A stretch of DNA of 64,000 nt from Solirubrobacter deserti. Lineage in GTDB: Bacteria > Actinomycetota > Thermoleophilia > Solirubrobacterales > Solirubrobacteraceae. The stretch covers positions 682,001-746,000 of the forward strand of contig NZ_QPKJ02000006.1 in assembly GCF_003344625.1 (NCBI RefSeq), read 5' to 3'. A program made the translations under genes and the position numbers. Shown in pieces: positions 16,255 to 24,129 of this stretch; the first letter of the stretch is position 1; each line of letters starts with the position of its first letter. The notes beneath the pieces were generated by a model. It was given only the letters and a program-made list of their open reading frames with translations, was not told the origin of the DNA and made no database searches.

Positions 16255-16659
16255 TCAGGTGTTGCTCTTGTCCGCCGTGAACTTCGACGGGCACTTCGTG
16301 ATCAGGGTGCCGACCTGGCCGACGTACGTGTCGCCCTGCTTGACGACGTCGATGACGATCTCCCGGTCGGCGCGGAACGGGTCAGGGAGGCGACCGGCGT
16401 AGGTGACGGGAACCGACACCGTGCCATCGCGATCGCGCACGCGGAAGTGGGTCGTGTCGCCCTTGGTCTCATAGCCCTTGACGACCTTGCCGACGAGCTG
16501 GTACTTGGCGCCGGGTGTCTGCTCGGCGTTGACCAGCTCGGACGGCTGGCGGGCCTCCGTCGACGCGGAGAAGCTGGTGAGGGCCAGGGCACCGGCGAGC
16601 AGAACGGCGGCGCTCAAGGCGACGACAAAGCGGATCGTGCGCTTCCTTGACGGGTCCAC
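16255..16659 (-). CDS. ccmE: Heme chaperone CcmE, CxxxF variant
   Basis: A 134-residue periplasm-facing heme chaperone: a short cytoplasmic start, one membrane anchor (IRFVVALSAAVLLAGALAL) and an OB-fold domain with the strand VTYAGRLPDPFRADREIVID. In the usual protein the heme-binding motif is HxxxY. Here the aligned segment reads TKCPSKFTA, so Cys replaces the His and Phe the Tyr. CxxxY versions are known from archaea and some sulphate reducers; the Phe makes this one more unusual. GTG start at the codon for VDPSRKRTI. Confidence 0.88.
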   Translation of the reverse strand: MDPSRKRTIRFVVALSAAVLLAGALALTSFSASTEARQPSELVNAEQTPGAKYQLVGKVVKGYETKGDTTHFRVRDRDGTVSVPVTYAGRLPDPFRADREIVIDVVKQGDTYVGQVGTLITKCPSKFTADKSNT

Positions 16660-16759
16660 CCCTGCAGTATGGCGTGACGTGCGGAGAACGGCGCTAACGA
16701 ATCTCAACACCGGAACCTGAAACCTCGGGGAAGCCCCGTCGTTAAGAGCTTCGAGAGAG

Positions 16760-16966
16760 ATGCAGCTGACGACTTCACTGACACTTCCGCGGCGCCGCTC
16801 GCGCAAGCGGGCCAAGACCGCCACCAGCCCCGGGCGCGAGCGCAATCAGCGCGCCAACGTCAACCAGGACGCCGCCCTCTACAGCTGCTCCTGCGGTTAC
16901 GTCTTCAAGGCGGCCGTGACGACCAGCGTCGGCTGTCCGCACTGCGGCTCCGCGCAGGCCTGGTAG
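16760..16966 (+). CDS. Small zinc-ribbon protein
   Basis: A 68-residue protein: a basic N-terminal half (RRRSRKRAKTATSPGRERNQ) and a C-terminal zinc ribbon, CSCGYVFKAAVTTSVGCPHCG, with two cysteine pairs (CxC and CxxC) 15 residues apart. This small ribbon type is common in actinobacteria with no established function. The basic arm could contact nucleic acid. It is divergent from ccmE. Confidence 0.75.
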   Translation: MQLTTSLTLPRRRSRKRAKTATSPGRERNQRANVNQDAALYSCSCGYVFKAAVTTSVGCPHCGSAQAW

Positions 16967-17071
16967 TGCGCGCTCCGTAAGACGGCGCGACCCCGCTCGG
17001 GAGCGTCCTCCGGGACGAGCATTCCGGTTACCGCTGGCGGATCGCGCGGGAACCGGGTATTGATTCCGCTG

Positions 17072-17563
17072 ATGAGCGCTCAGACGCCGTTTCCAGAAGG
17101 TTCTTCCGATTGGCCCTACGGGGCCCCCCAACAGACCGGCGCGCGACCGTTCGCCGGCTGGTGGAGCCGTGTTGCAGCGCAGCTGATCGACTCGATCATC
17201 GTGTCGATCCTCCCGCTGATCCTGTACTTCGTGGTGCTGTCGTCCAACGAGTCCGCCGCCGGGCTCGTGATCGGCGGCGCGAGCCTCGTAGTGGGCCTCG
17301 TGTACTACGCCGTGACGATCGGGCGCAGCGGGCCGAACAACGGCCAGACGCTCGGCAAGCAGCTCCTGAACATCCGCATCGTCCGTGAGACGGGCGAGCC
17401 GATGTCCGCGGGCACCGCGATCCTGCGCGAGACCCTGATCAAGGGCATCCTGATGAGCATCTGCGTCATCGTGCTGATCCTCGACTACCTCGCGCCGCTG
17501 TGGGACAGCCGCAACCAGGCCTGGCACGACAAGATCGTCAACACGCTGGTCGTGCAAGCCTGA
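17072..17563 (+). CDS. RDD-family membrane protein
   Basis: A 163-residue protein with an RDD domain. A proline/glutamine-rich cytoplasmic start precedes AGWWSRVAAQLIDSIIVSI (family R and D residues in the first helix). It ends with the family motif around QTLGKQLLNIRIVRETGEP and WDSRNQAWHDKIVNTLVV. RDD proteins are poorly characterised; some act as sodium/proton antiporters. The ATG at 17072 follows a possible TTG at 17060. It lies 4 nt before the thiamine-binding gene, so the two are probably cotranscribed. Confidence 0.88.
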   Translation: MSAQTPFPEGSSDWPYGAPQQTGARPFAGWWSRVAAQLIDSIIVSILPLILYFVVLSSNESAAGLVIGGASLVVGLVYYAVTIGRSGPNNGQTLGKQLLNIRIVRETGEPMSAGTAILRETLIKGILMSICVIVLILDYLAPLWDSRNQAWHDKIVNTLVVQA

Positions 17564-17567
17564 GGCG

Positions 17568-17879
17568 GTGGCGACCGCCGACCTGACCGTGATCTCGCTC
17601 GGGCGCGCTGAAGTCAGCGCGTCCGGGTACATCGCCGCCATCCAGCGCAAGCTCGCCGCGCAGGATCGCGTCAAGTACGTCATGCACGCGATGGGGACCT
17701 CGCTCGAGGGGTCCACCGCGGACATCCTCGCGCTGGTGGGCGAGCTGCATGCGGTGCCGTTCGAGCTCGGCATCCCGCGGGTCTACACGGTCCTCAAGCT
17801 GGATGAGCGCCGCGACCGCGAGCAGACGCTCGAGGACAAGGTCGCGTCCGTCGAGCGACTGCTGGCCGAGGGGAGCTAG
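17568..17879 (+). CDS. MTH1187-family thiamine-binding protein
   Basis: A 103-residue protein of the UPF0045/MTH1187 family, a ferredoxin-like fold that binds thiamine. Typical segments are VSASGYIAAIQRKLA, KYVMHAMGTSLEGSTADIL and PRVYTVLKLDERRDREQTLEDKV (broken here after DER). It starts at a GTG close behind the RDD gene. The physiological role, perhaps thiamine salvage or buffering, is unproven, and no TPP riboswitch is visible upstream. Confidence 0.88.
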   Translation: MATADLTVISLGRAEVSASGYIAAIQRKLAAQDRVKYVMHAMGTSLEGSTADILALVGELHAVPFELGIPRVYTVLKLDERRDREQTLEDKVASVERLLAEGS

Positions 17880-18034
17880 CCGTACCGCACGGCGCCGCGG
17901 AGCGCGTATCCTTCGAGGCCGTGACGCACCGCCTCCACATCTTCGCCACGACCGCCTGAACGGGCTCCGGGCCGCCGCGCCTGGTGCCCGCACCGCGTCG
18001 TGTCCTTCTTGCGAATTGATGTGGAGATCCTCCG

Positions 18035-18976
18035 TTGCAATCCGAACTCACCCGTGCGCGGGTGCTTGCGCAGTACCGCGGCCACTGGCTGGTCGCGTCC
18101 GATGACGACAACCGCCTGGTGACGGCCCGCGGGCGGCTGACCGAGACGCCCGTCACAGGGGACTGGGTCGGTGTCGACGAGGGCGGCGCGATCGCGCACG
18201 TCTTCGAGCGGTCGGGCACCGTGATCCGGCGCGCGCCCGGCGAGCAGGGCAAGCCCGCGTCCGCCCAGGTGCTCGCGGCCAATGTCGACCTGGCGCTGGT
18301 GACCGAGCCGCTGCCCGAGCCCAAGGCGCGCCGGCTGGAGCGCTTCGCGGCGCTGGCGGCGTCCGGCGGGGTGCCGGTCGCGCTCGTCCTGACCAAGGCC
18401 GACCTCGACGAGCTCGGCTACGAGACCGCCGCGGCGCTGGCGCGGCGCATGGGCGTCACCGACGCCGTAGCCGTGAGCGCGGTGACCGGAGAGGGCATGG
18501 GCGTCGTGCGCTCGTGGCTGACGCCTGGCACCACCGCGGTGCTGCTGGGCGCGTCCGGCACGGGCAAGTCGACGCTCGTGAACGCGCTGCTCGGCGAGGA
18601 ACGCATGAAGACGGGCGAGGTGCGCGCGTCCGACCTGCGCGGGCGCCACACGACGGTCACGCGCGAGCTGCTGGCCCTCCCCGGCGGCGCGTTCCTGATC
18701 GACACGCCGGGGATCCGGGTCGCCGGACTGTGGGACGGCACCGGCGAGTCGTTCGCCGACGTCGACTCGCTGGCGCTGCAGTGCCGCTTCGCCGACTGCG
18801 CGCACGACACCGAGCCCGGCTGCGCGGTGCGCGAAGCGGTGGACGCCGAGCGCCTGGCCGCGTGGCGCAAGCTCCAGCGCGAGCTGGCCTGGGTCGAGGA
18901 CCGCCGCGCCGCCCAGCGGGCCCGCGACGCGTTCCACAAGCAGATCACGCGCGAGCTGCGGCTGCGCGAGCGCTGA
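18035..18976 (+). CDS. rsgA: Ribosome biogenesis GTPase RsgA
   Basis: A 313-residue circularly permuted GTPase that checks maturation of the 30S ribosomal subunit. An OB-fold occupies residues 1-75. The G motifs run in permuted order: G4 as TKAD, G1 as GASGTGKST, and G3 as DTPG. The C-terminal zinc knuckle is QCRFADCAHDTEPGC. The TTG start is supported by GGAG 8 nt upstream. It ends at a strong hairpin shared with the convergent tRNA gene. Confidence 0.95.
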   Translation: MQSELTRARVLAQYRGHWLVASDDDNRLVTARGRLTETPVTGDWVGVDEGGAIAHVFERSGTVIRRAPGEQGKPASAQVLAANVDLALVTEPLPEPKARRLERFAALAASGGVPVALVLTKADLDELGYETAAALARRMGVTDAVAVSAVTGEGMGVVRSWLTPGTTAVLLGASGTGKSTLVNALLGEERMKTGEVRASDLRGRHTTVTRELLALPGGAFLIDTPGIRVAGLWDGTGESFADVDSLALQCRFADCAHDTEPGCAVREAVDAERLAAWRKLQRELAWVEDRRAAQRARDAFHKQITRELRLRER

Positions 18977-18983
18977 AACGAGC

Positions 18984-19009
18984 GAGGGCCCCGCTCGCGC
19001 GGGGCCCTC
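18984..19009. terminator. Bidirectional terminator between rsgA and tRNA-Gly
   Basis: GAGGGCCCCGC and GCGGGGCCCTC form an 11-bp perfect stem around a TCGC loop. It lies 7 nt after the rsgA stop and 6 nt beyond the 3' end of the oppositely oriented tRNA, so it can serve both. Confidence 0.8.
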
Positions 19010-19015
19010 GATCCA

Positions 19016-19087
19016 AGCGGGTGAGGGGAATCGAACCCCCATTTTTGGCTTGGGAAGCCAACGTCTTAGCCATTGGACAACACCCGC
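19016..19087 (-). tRNA. tRNA-Gly, anticodon CCC
   Basis: On the minus strand this folds into a standard cloverleaf. The acceptor stem GCGGGTG pairs with CACCCGC. The anticodon stem TTGGC/GCCAA carries the loop TTCCCAA, giving anticodon CCC (glycine, codon GGG). The T arm contains GGTTCGATTCC. The discriminator base is U, as in bacterial tRNA-Gly, and no CCA is encoded. A TACACT -10-like element on the minus strand at 19099-19104 is correctly placed for its promoter and lies back to back with the ccmG promoter region. Confidence 0.96.
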
Positions 19088-19135
19088 GCGGAGCGGAGAG
19101 TGTACTCGACTCCCAGTACCCTAGCCAGGGTGCGG

Positions 19136-19675
19136 ATGCGCGTGTTCTGGCCGGTGACCCTCGCGGCCGCTCTACTGGTCGGCCTGCTCGCGTACGGCGT
19201 GTTCTCCAAGGGTGGGAACACGACGCTCGACGAGGCGGTCGGCCGGGGCGAGCGGCCGGCGGCCCCCGTGGCTTCGCTGCCGGTGCTCGGCGCCGACGGC
19301 AACCAGTCGCTGGCCGACTACAAGGGCAAGGTCGTCGTGCTCAACCTGTGGGCCTCGTGGTGTGAGCCGTGTCTGGAGGAGATGCCGCTCCTGCAGCAGA
19401 CGCACGAGAAGATCTCATCTCGAGGTGGGATCGTCCTGGGCGTGAACACGCAGGACGTGTCCAGCAAGGCGCTCGAGTTCCTCGACGAGATCAAGGCGAC
19501 GTTCCCGAGCCTGCGCGACCGCGACCGCGAGTACGGCCGCCGGTTCGGCGCGACCGGCTACCCCGAGACGTTCATCATCGACCGTAAAGGCCGGGTTGCG
19601 GCGATGCAACGCTTCCCGGTCGACCAGGCTTGGCTGGACAAGTACCTGCCCAAGCTGCTAGCAGAAGAAGCGTGA
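19136..19675 (+). CDS. ccmG: CcmG/DsbE thiol:disulfide oxidoreductase
   Basis: A 179-residue membrane-anchored thioredoxin-like protein that keeps the CxxCH cysteines of apocytochrome c reduced. The N-terminal anchor is FWPVTLAAALLVGLLAYGVF. The active site is WASWCEPC, and the family cis-Pro region reads GYPETFIID. The ATG start is chosen just before the anchor; a GTG six nucleotides upstream is possible. Its stop overlaps the GTG of ccmH, forming the ccmG-ccmH-ccdA operon. Confidence 0.93.
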   Translation: MRVFWPVTLAAALLVGLLAYGVFSKGGNTTLDEAVGRGERPAAPVASLPVLGADGNQSLADYKGKVVVLNLWASWCEPCLEEMPLLQQTHEKISSRGGIVLGVNTQDVSSKALEFLDEIKATFPSLRDRDREYGRRFGATGYPETFIIDRKGRVAAMQRFPVDQAWLDKYLPKLLAEEA

Positions 19676-20109
19676 AAGCCGTCCTCGTCGCACTCCTGGC
19701 CGTGCTCGCCCTCGCCGCGCCGGCCTACGCCCAGCAAGCGTCCCTGCCCGATCTCGAGGACGAGGTCATGTGCGTGGAGTGCGGCACGGTCCTGAGCGTC
19801 AGCAACTCGCCGGTCGCCCAGCAGGAGCGCCAGTTCATCCGCGACCAGATCGCGCAGGGCAAGACCAAGGACGAGATCAAGGCCGCGCTCGTGGCCGAGT
19901 ACGGCGAGGACGTCCTCGCCGACCCCGGCACCGGCGGCTTCAACCTCACGCTGTGGGTGGTGCCGATCCTGGCCGCGCTCGCGGCGCTCGCCGGGATCCT
20001 GCTCGCCGTCCGCACGTGGCGCCGGCGCGCGCCGGCCGTGGAGGCCGAACCGCCTCCGCCGCTGAGCGCCGAGGATGCGCGGCGCCTGGACGCGGAGCTG
20101 AGCCGCTGA
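19672..20109 (+). CDS. ccmH: CcmH-type apocytochrome c thiol oxidoreductase
   Basis: A 145-residue secreted, membrane-anchored protein. A signal peptide (LLAVLALAAPAYA) is followed by the CcmH redox domain. Its CxxC is CVEC in EDEVMCVECGTVLSVSNSP, where the family usually has RCxxCQNxSIxDS. The helix QQERQFIRDQIAQGKTKDEI and the segment VAEYGEDVLADP are well conserved. One transmembrane helix and a short cytoplasmic tail end the protein. It overlaps ccmG (GTGA) and ccdA (TGATG). Confidence 0.92.
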   Translation: MKAVLVALLAVLALAAPAYAQQASLPDLEDEVMCVECGTVLSVSNSPVAQQERQFIRDQIAQGKTKDEIKAALVAEYGEDVLADPGTGGFNLTLWVVPILAALAALAGILLAVRTWRRRAPAVEAEPPPPLSAEDARRLDAELSR

Positions 20110-20855
20110 TGACCGGCGGCGTGGACACCACGGTGATCGCGGCCTTCGCGGTCGGCTTCATCTCCTTCATCTCGCCCTGCGTGCTGCCGCTCGTCCCGGG
20201 CTACTTGAGCGCCGTCTCCGGCTACAGCCTCGCCGACATGAAGTCCGGCGACCGCGGCCTGGCGAAGATCCTCGTGCCCGCGCTCGTGTTCTGCCTGAGC
20301 TTCACGACCGTGTTCGTCGCGCTCGGCATGACCGCCACCGGGCTCGGCAGCACCCTCCAGGGCGCGGGCGGCACGCTCGACAAGATCGCGGGCGCCGTGA
20401 TCATCGCGCTCGGCGTGTTCTTCCTGCTCACGCCGTTCATCCCGCGCCTGAACAAGGAGTGGCGCCCGGACGCGCTGATCAGCCGCGCCGGCAGCGGCGG
20501 GCCGCTGATCGCCGGCGCCGCGTTCGCCGTGGCCTGGACGCCATGCGTCGGCCCGACGCTCGGCTCGATCCTGAGCGCGGCCGCCACGCAGGACACGGTC
20601 GGCCAGGGCGGCATCCTGCTCGCGTTCTACTCGCTCGGGCTCGCGGTGCCGTTCCTGCTCACGGCCGTGGCCTTCACGCGCGCCACCAGCGCCTTCCGCT
20701 GGCTGCGCGACCACTACCTGATCATCACCGCCATCTCCGGCGTGATCCTGATCACCATGGGTCTGATGCTGTTCACGGGCGAGCTCGAGCAGCTCAACAT
20801 CAAGGCCCAGGAATGGCTCGACGACCTGGGCGTGAACTTCTTCAAGTCCGTCTAG
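20109..20855 (+). CDS. ccdA: CcdA-type transmembrane thiol-disulfide carrier
   Basis: A 248-residue six-helix protein that passes electrons from cytoplasmic thioredoxin across the membrane to CcmG. The two pseudo-symmetric redox cysteines are in SFISPCVLPLVPGYL and AVAWTPCVGPTLGSIL. The protein ends in a short amphipathic tail. It is the last gene of ccmG-ccmH-ccdA. Its final bases overlap the stop of the convergent copper protein gene. Confidence 0.93.
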   Translation: MTGGVDTTVIAAFAVGFISFISPCVLPLVPGYLSAVSGYSLADMKSGDRGLAKILVPALVFCLSFTTVFVALGMTATGLGSTLQGAGGTLDKIAGAVIIALGVFFLLTPFIPRLNKEWRPDALISRAGSGGPLIAGAAFAVAWTPCVGPTLGSILSAAATQDTVGQGGILLAFYSLGLAVPFLLTAVAFTRATSAFRWLRDHYLIITAISGVILITMGLMLFTGELEQLNIKAQEWLDDLGVNFFKSV

Positions 20856-22204
20856 CGGACGCGCACCGTCTGGCTCATCGTGGTCGGGTGGATCAGGCAC
20901 GTGAGCTTGTACGTGCCCGCGACGGTCGGCGTGAACGAGTAGCGCCCGCGCGTGATGCCGAGGTAGTTGGAGGAGAAGCCGCGCGGGCCGTTGGCCACGG
21001 TCACGCTGTGCGGCTCGGAGCCGCGGAACTCCCACGTGATCCGCTCGCCCACCTTCGCCGTCAGCCGCTGCGGCCTGAACCACTGGTCGCCGACCGGGAT
21101 CGGCTTGCCGTCGAACGCCTTCCACGCGCCGCGTGGCGCCAGCAGCTGCGGCACGAGCCGGTCGAAGACGAACGGCGCCGCCGTGTCGTAGCGCTCCGGC
21201 ACGGTCACCTCGTGCACGTCGTCGGGCAGCGGCGCGCACGGCGTGACGGAGTCGTCGCGCACGAACGGCAGCACCCAGAAGCCCATCGCGGCCACGTGCA
21301 ACTCCTCGTTGGAGTGCACGGCCTCGCGCTCGAGCACCTCCCCGGCGCTGACCGGGATGCCCGCCGCTGACCGGAACGTCCCGTTCGCGATCGGCCCCGG
21401 CTCGTGCAGGATCGGGCGGATCGTGTTGTACGGGTGGTCGGGGGCGCCGTAGTAGGCCTTGGCGTCGAAGAGCTGGCGCCCGCAGGTCACGCTGCGCAAC
21501 GTCTGCCGCAGCGCGCCGCCATGGTGGTGCGAGCCGCCGCCGAGGATGCGACCGTTGAAGGGCACGGTCCACGTCGAGCGATCGACGAACGTCCCGCCGT
21601 CGCCCGGCACGTCGTAGGCCATGCCGTTGCCGATGTGCGCGCAGTTGCCGACCGTGAGCGGGTACACCTGCTCGCGCGGCTCGGTCGTGTACCAGACCTT
21701 CGTGCGCACGAAGAAGCGCTTGGGCTTCTTGTAGTGGTTCATGACCATCGTCATGAGGCTCCACTCCGGCGCGCGGCCGTCGGGTGTCGCGTTGCGGATG
21801 CCGTAGCGCGCGCGCTGCTCGGGCGGCCACATCGCGTCGAAGCGCCCGCTCGGATGCTCCTCCCCGCGCCCGCCGATGAACCCGTCCCCCAGACACCCGC
21901 CCGGTCCGCGGTCGACGCGCCCGTTGGCGTAGTAGAGGAAGTGGTGGATCATCATCTTGTCCACCGGCAGCGGCTTTGCGTCCGGGCGCTTGGAGTCCAC
22001 GAGCGCCATCTCCTGGAAGCCGAGAATGGAGCCGGGCTGCGCGGGCGCCTGGCGCCCGTCGGGCTTGAGCGTGACGAACTCCGAGCGGTGCACGTACGGC
22101 AGCGACTGGATCGCCGGGGAGTAGAGCGTCAGCAGCTGCTCGGCCGCGCTCGCGGGCGCCGCGTACAGCAGCACCGCCACGACCGCGAGCAGCGCCGGCC
22201 TCAT
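20852..22204 (-). CDS. Secreted copper protein: PHM-like monooxygenase domains plus C-terminal cupredoxin
   Basis: A 450-residue exported protein. The signal peptide is LLAVVAVLLYAAPASA. The body shows a pattern like the ascorbate-dependent copper monooxygenases (PHM/DBH): a His pair in DKMMIHHFLYYANG, CAHIGNGM, an HxH site in GGGSHHHGGALRQTL, and a Met in EELHVAAMGFWVLPF. The last 100 residues form a cupredoxin with type 1 ligands: PHSVTV (His) and LTCLIHPTTM (Cys, His, Met). The enzymatic activity is an inference from ligand spacing. The gene is translationally coupled (ATGA) to the small upstream gene and argS. Confidence 0.75.
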   Translation of the reverse strand: MRPALLAVVAVLLYAAPASAAEQLLTLYSPAIQSLPYVHRSEFVTLKPDGRQAPAQPGSILGFQEMALVDSKRPDAKPLPVDKMMIHHFLYYANGRVDRGPGGCLGDGFIGGRGEEHPSGRFDAMWPPEQRARYGIRNATPDGRAPEWSLMTMVMNHYKKPKRFFVRTKVWYTTEPREQVYPLTVGNCAHIGNGMAYDVPGDGGTFVDRSTWTVPFNGRILGGGSHHHGGALRQTLRSVTCGRQLFDAKAYYGAPDHPYNTIRPILHEPGPIANGTFRSAAGIPVSAGEVLEREAVHSNEELHVAAMGFWVLPFVRDDSVTPCAPLPDDVHEVTVPERYDTAAPFVFDRLVPQLLAPRGAWKAFDGKPIPVGDQWFRPQRLTAKVGERITWEFRGSEPHSVTVANGPRGFSSNYLGITRGRYSFTPTVAGTYKLTCLIHPTTMSQTVRVR

Positions 22205-22503
22205 CGCGCGCCGATCGCCTCGCGGACCGCGTTGAAGTCCGCTTCGCTGACGGTCACCGACAGCAGCTGGTCCTGCGTGCCGACGTAGAGCGTCACCTCG
22301 CCGCCGTCGCGATAGCCGCCGACGACGTGCGTCGCCTGGCTGCGCGTCGCGCGCCCCTCCTCGGCGATGATCGCGAACGTCTCGGCGGCGAAGCGCAGCT
22401 GGGACGCGGGGACGAACGCGCACTGCGGCCCGTTGCAGAGCACGAGCCCGCGGTTGTCGGCGTGGATGTAGGGCGCCGGCTGCTGGGCGCGGACCGTGAT
22501 CAC
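22201..22503 (-). CDS. Hypothetical 100-residue protein coupled to argS
   Basis: A 100-residue protein with no family I recognise. It contains two cysteines in LVLCNGPQCAFVPASQL, a helix, and strand-like segments HVVGGYRDGGEVTLYVGT and QLLSVTVSEADF. No signal peptide or membrane segment is seen. The GTG start overlaps the argS stop (GTGA), and its own stop overlaps the copper protein start (ATGA), so all three are read from one message. Confidence 0.75.
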   Translation of the reverse strand: MITVRAQQPAPYIHADNRGLVLCNGPQCAFVPASQLRFAAETFAIIAEEGRATRSQATHVVGGYRDGGEVTLYVGTQDQLLSVTVSEADFNAVREAIGAR

Positions 22504-24125
22504 ATCTGCTCCGGGGCGGACACACCGAGGAGCGTAAGGGCTGCGGCGAGCGTGCGTCGCGTTGCCACGCTCAGCCCGATCCGGAACGACTGCACGGCCT
22601 CGTCGGGCTCGTCGCGCACGGGCGAGTCGCGGTAGAAGGCCGCGAACGCCTGGCCGAGCTCCAGCGCGTAGCTCGCGATCCGGTGCGGCGCGCGCCGCGC
22701 GACCGCCTCGTGCACCTCGTGCGGGAACGCCAGCACCTTGCGGATCAGCTCGCGCTCGGCGTCGTTGAGCGCGACGTCCGCCGGCACCGCCGCGTCCACC
22801 CGCCCCTCCGGGAGCCGGCGGAAGATGCCCGCGATCCGCGCGTGCATCATCTGCACGTAGTAGACCGGGTTCTCGGGGTCCTGCTTGGCGGCCAGGTCGA
22901 GGTCGAGGTCGATCGTGGAGTCGTGCGAGCGGCTGAGCATGAACCAGCGGGTCGCGTCCACGCCGATGCGCTCGATCAGCTCCGTGAGCGTCACGAAGTC
23001 GCCCGCGCGCTTGGACATCTTCGCCTTCTCGCCACCCTCGACGATGTGCACGAACTGCAGGATCGGCACCTCGACGCGCTCCGGGTCCTCCCCCAGCGAG
23101 CTCGCGATCGCCTTCAGCCGCGCGATGTAGCCGTGGTGGTCGGCGCCGAGCACGTAGATCGCCTTGTCGAACCCGCGCCGGAACTTGTCCTCCTGGTAGG
23201 CGACGTCGGCCGCGAAGTAGGTCGGCGCGCCGGTGGAGCGCTTGAGCACGCGGTCCTTGTCGTCGCCGAACTCGGTCGTGCGCAGCCACAGCGCGCCCTC
23301 GGACTCGTACAGGTGCGCCCGCTCGCGCAGCCGGTGCAGCGCCCGGTCGATCGGCGACGGGTCGCCCTCGTGGAGCGAGCCCTCGAGGAAGTAGGTGTCG
23401 AAGTCCACCCGGTAGGCGTGCAGCGTCTCCCGGATGCCCTCCGTGATCAGCCGCGACGCCTCCGCGCCCAGGTCCTCCGCGCTGCGCTCGGCGGCTTGCG
23501 GGATGGTGCGCGCCAGGTCGGCGACGTAGTCGCCCTTGTAGCCGTCCTCGGGCACCGGCTCGTGGCGGGCGAGCGCACGCACGGACGCGCCGAGCCGGTC
23601 GATCTGCCCGCCCGCGTTGTTGAAGTAGTACTCGCGGCTGACGGTGTGGCCGGCGAGCTCGAGCATGCGGGCGAGCGCGTCGCCGTACGCGGCGTGGCGG
23701 GCGCTGGCCGCCGTCATCGGGCCGGTCGGGTTGGCCGAGACGTACTCGACGTTGACGTTGAGCGGCTGCTCGGGCGTCGCGCGGCCCCAGTCGTCGCCGG
23801 CGGCGAGCACGTCGCGCACCGCGTTCAGGTACCAGGCATCGGCGAGGAAGAGGTTGAGGAACCCCGGCCCGGCGACTTCGACGCGCTCGACGTTGTCCCC
23901 CAGCCGCTCGGTGACCCGAGCGCCGAGCCGCTCGGCGATCTCACGCGGCGGCGCGCCCAGCGCGGGCGCCAGCAGCATCGCCGCGTTGGTCGAGTAGTCG
24001 CCGAACCCGGCCTTCTTCGGGCGCTCGAAGCTCAGCCGGCCCTTGGGCGCGGGGTCGCCGTTGCGGAGGTCTCCGGCGGCCGCCTCGACCGCCGCCCGCA
24101 GCTCGTCGATGGGGTGCACGGGCAT
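22500..24125 (-). CDS. argS: Arginyl-tRNA synthetase with degenerate HIGH box
   Basis: A 541-residue class I synthetase charging tRNA-Arg. The order is an N-terminal tRNA D-loop-binding domain, the Rossmann fold, KMSKRAGDF near residue 365 (intact KMSK), and an anticodon-binding DALR-type domain ending with ASYALELGQAFAAFYRDSPV. The place of the HIGH motif after SANPTGP reads MTAASARHAAYGD, where most bacterial ArgRS have LHxGHxRGAxxGD. Both histidines are missing. The gene is otherwise full length and undisturbed. The RTX-repeat pseudogene lies 4 nt upstream. Confidence 0.94.
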   Translation of the reverse strand: MPVHPIDELRAAVEAAAGDLRNGDPAPKGRLSFERPKKAGFGDYSTNAAMLLAPALGAPPREIAERLGARVTERLGDNVERVEVAGPGFLNLFLADAWYLNAVRDVLAAGDDWGRATPEQPLNVNVEYVSANPTGPMTAASARHAAYGDALARMLELAGHTVSREYYFNNAGGQIDRLGASVRALARHEPVPEDGYKGDYVADLARTIPQAAERSAEDLGAEASRLITEGIRETLHAYRVDFDTYFLEGSLHEGDPSPIDRALHRLRERAHLYESEGALWLRTTEFGDDKDRVLKRSTGAPTYFAADVAYQEDKFRRGFDKAIYVLGADHHGYIARLKAIASSLGEDPERVEVPILQFVHIVEGGEKAKMSKRAGDFVTLTELIERIGVDATRWFMLSRSHDSTIDLDLDLAAKQDPENPVYYVQMMHARIAGIFRRLPEGRVDAAVPADVALNDAERELIRKVLAFPHEVHEAVARRAPHRIASYALELGQAFAAFYRDSPVRDEPDEAVQSFRIGLSVATRRTLAAALTLLGVSAPEQM

Positions 24126-24129
24126 GACG

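Noticed and set aside
17880..18034. Riboswitch or leader peptide before rsgA, near the thiamine-binding gene
   Set aside because: No THI-box features and only a 12-codon trivial frame. Nothing beyond a ribosome-binding site could be supported.
19725..21896. Minus-strand open frame of 723 codons over ccmH/ccdA
   Set aside because: Antisense and frame shadow. ccmH, ccdA and the copper protein account for the region.
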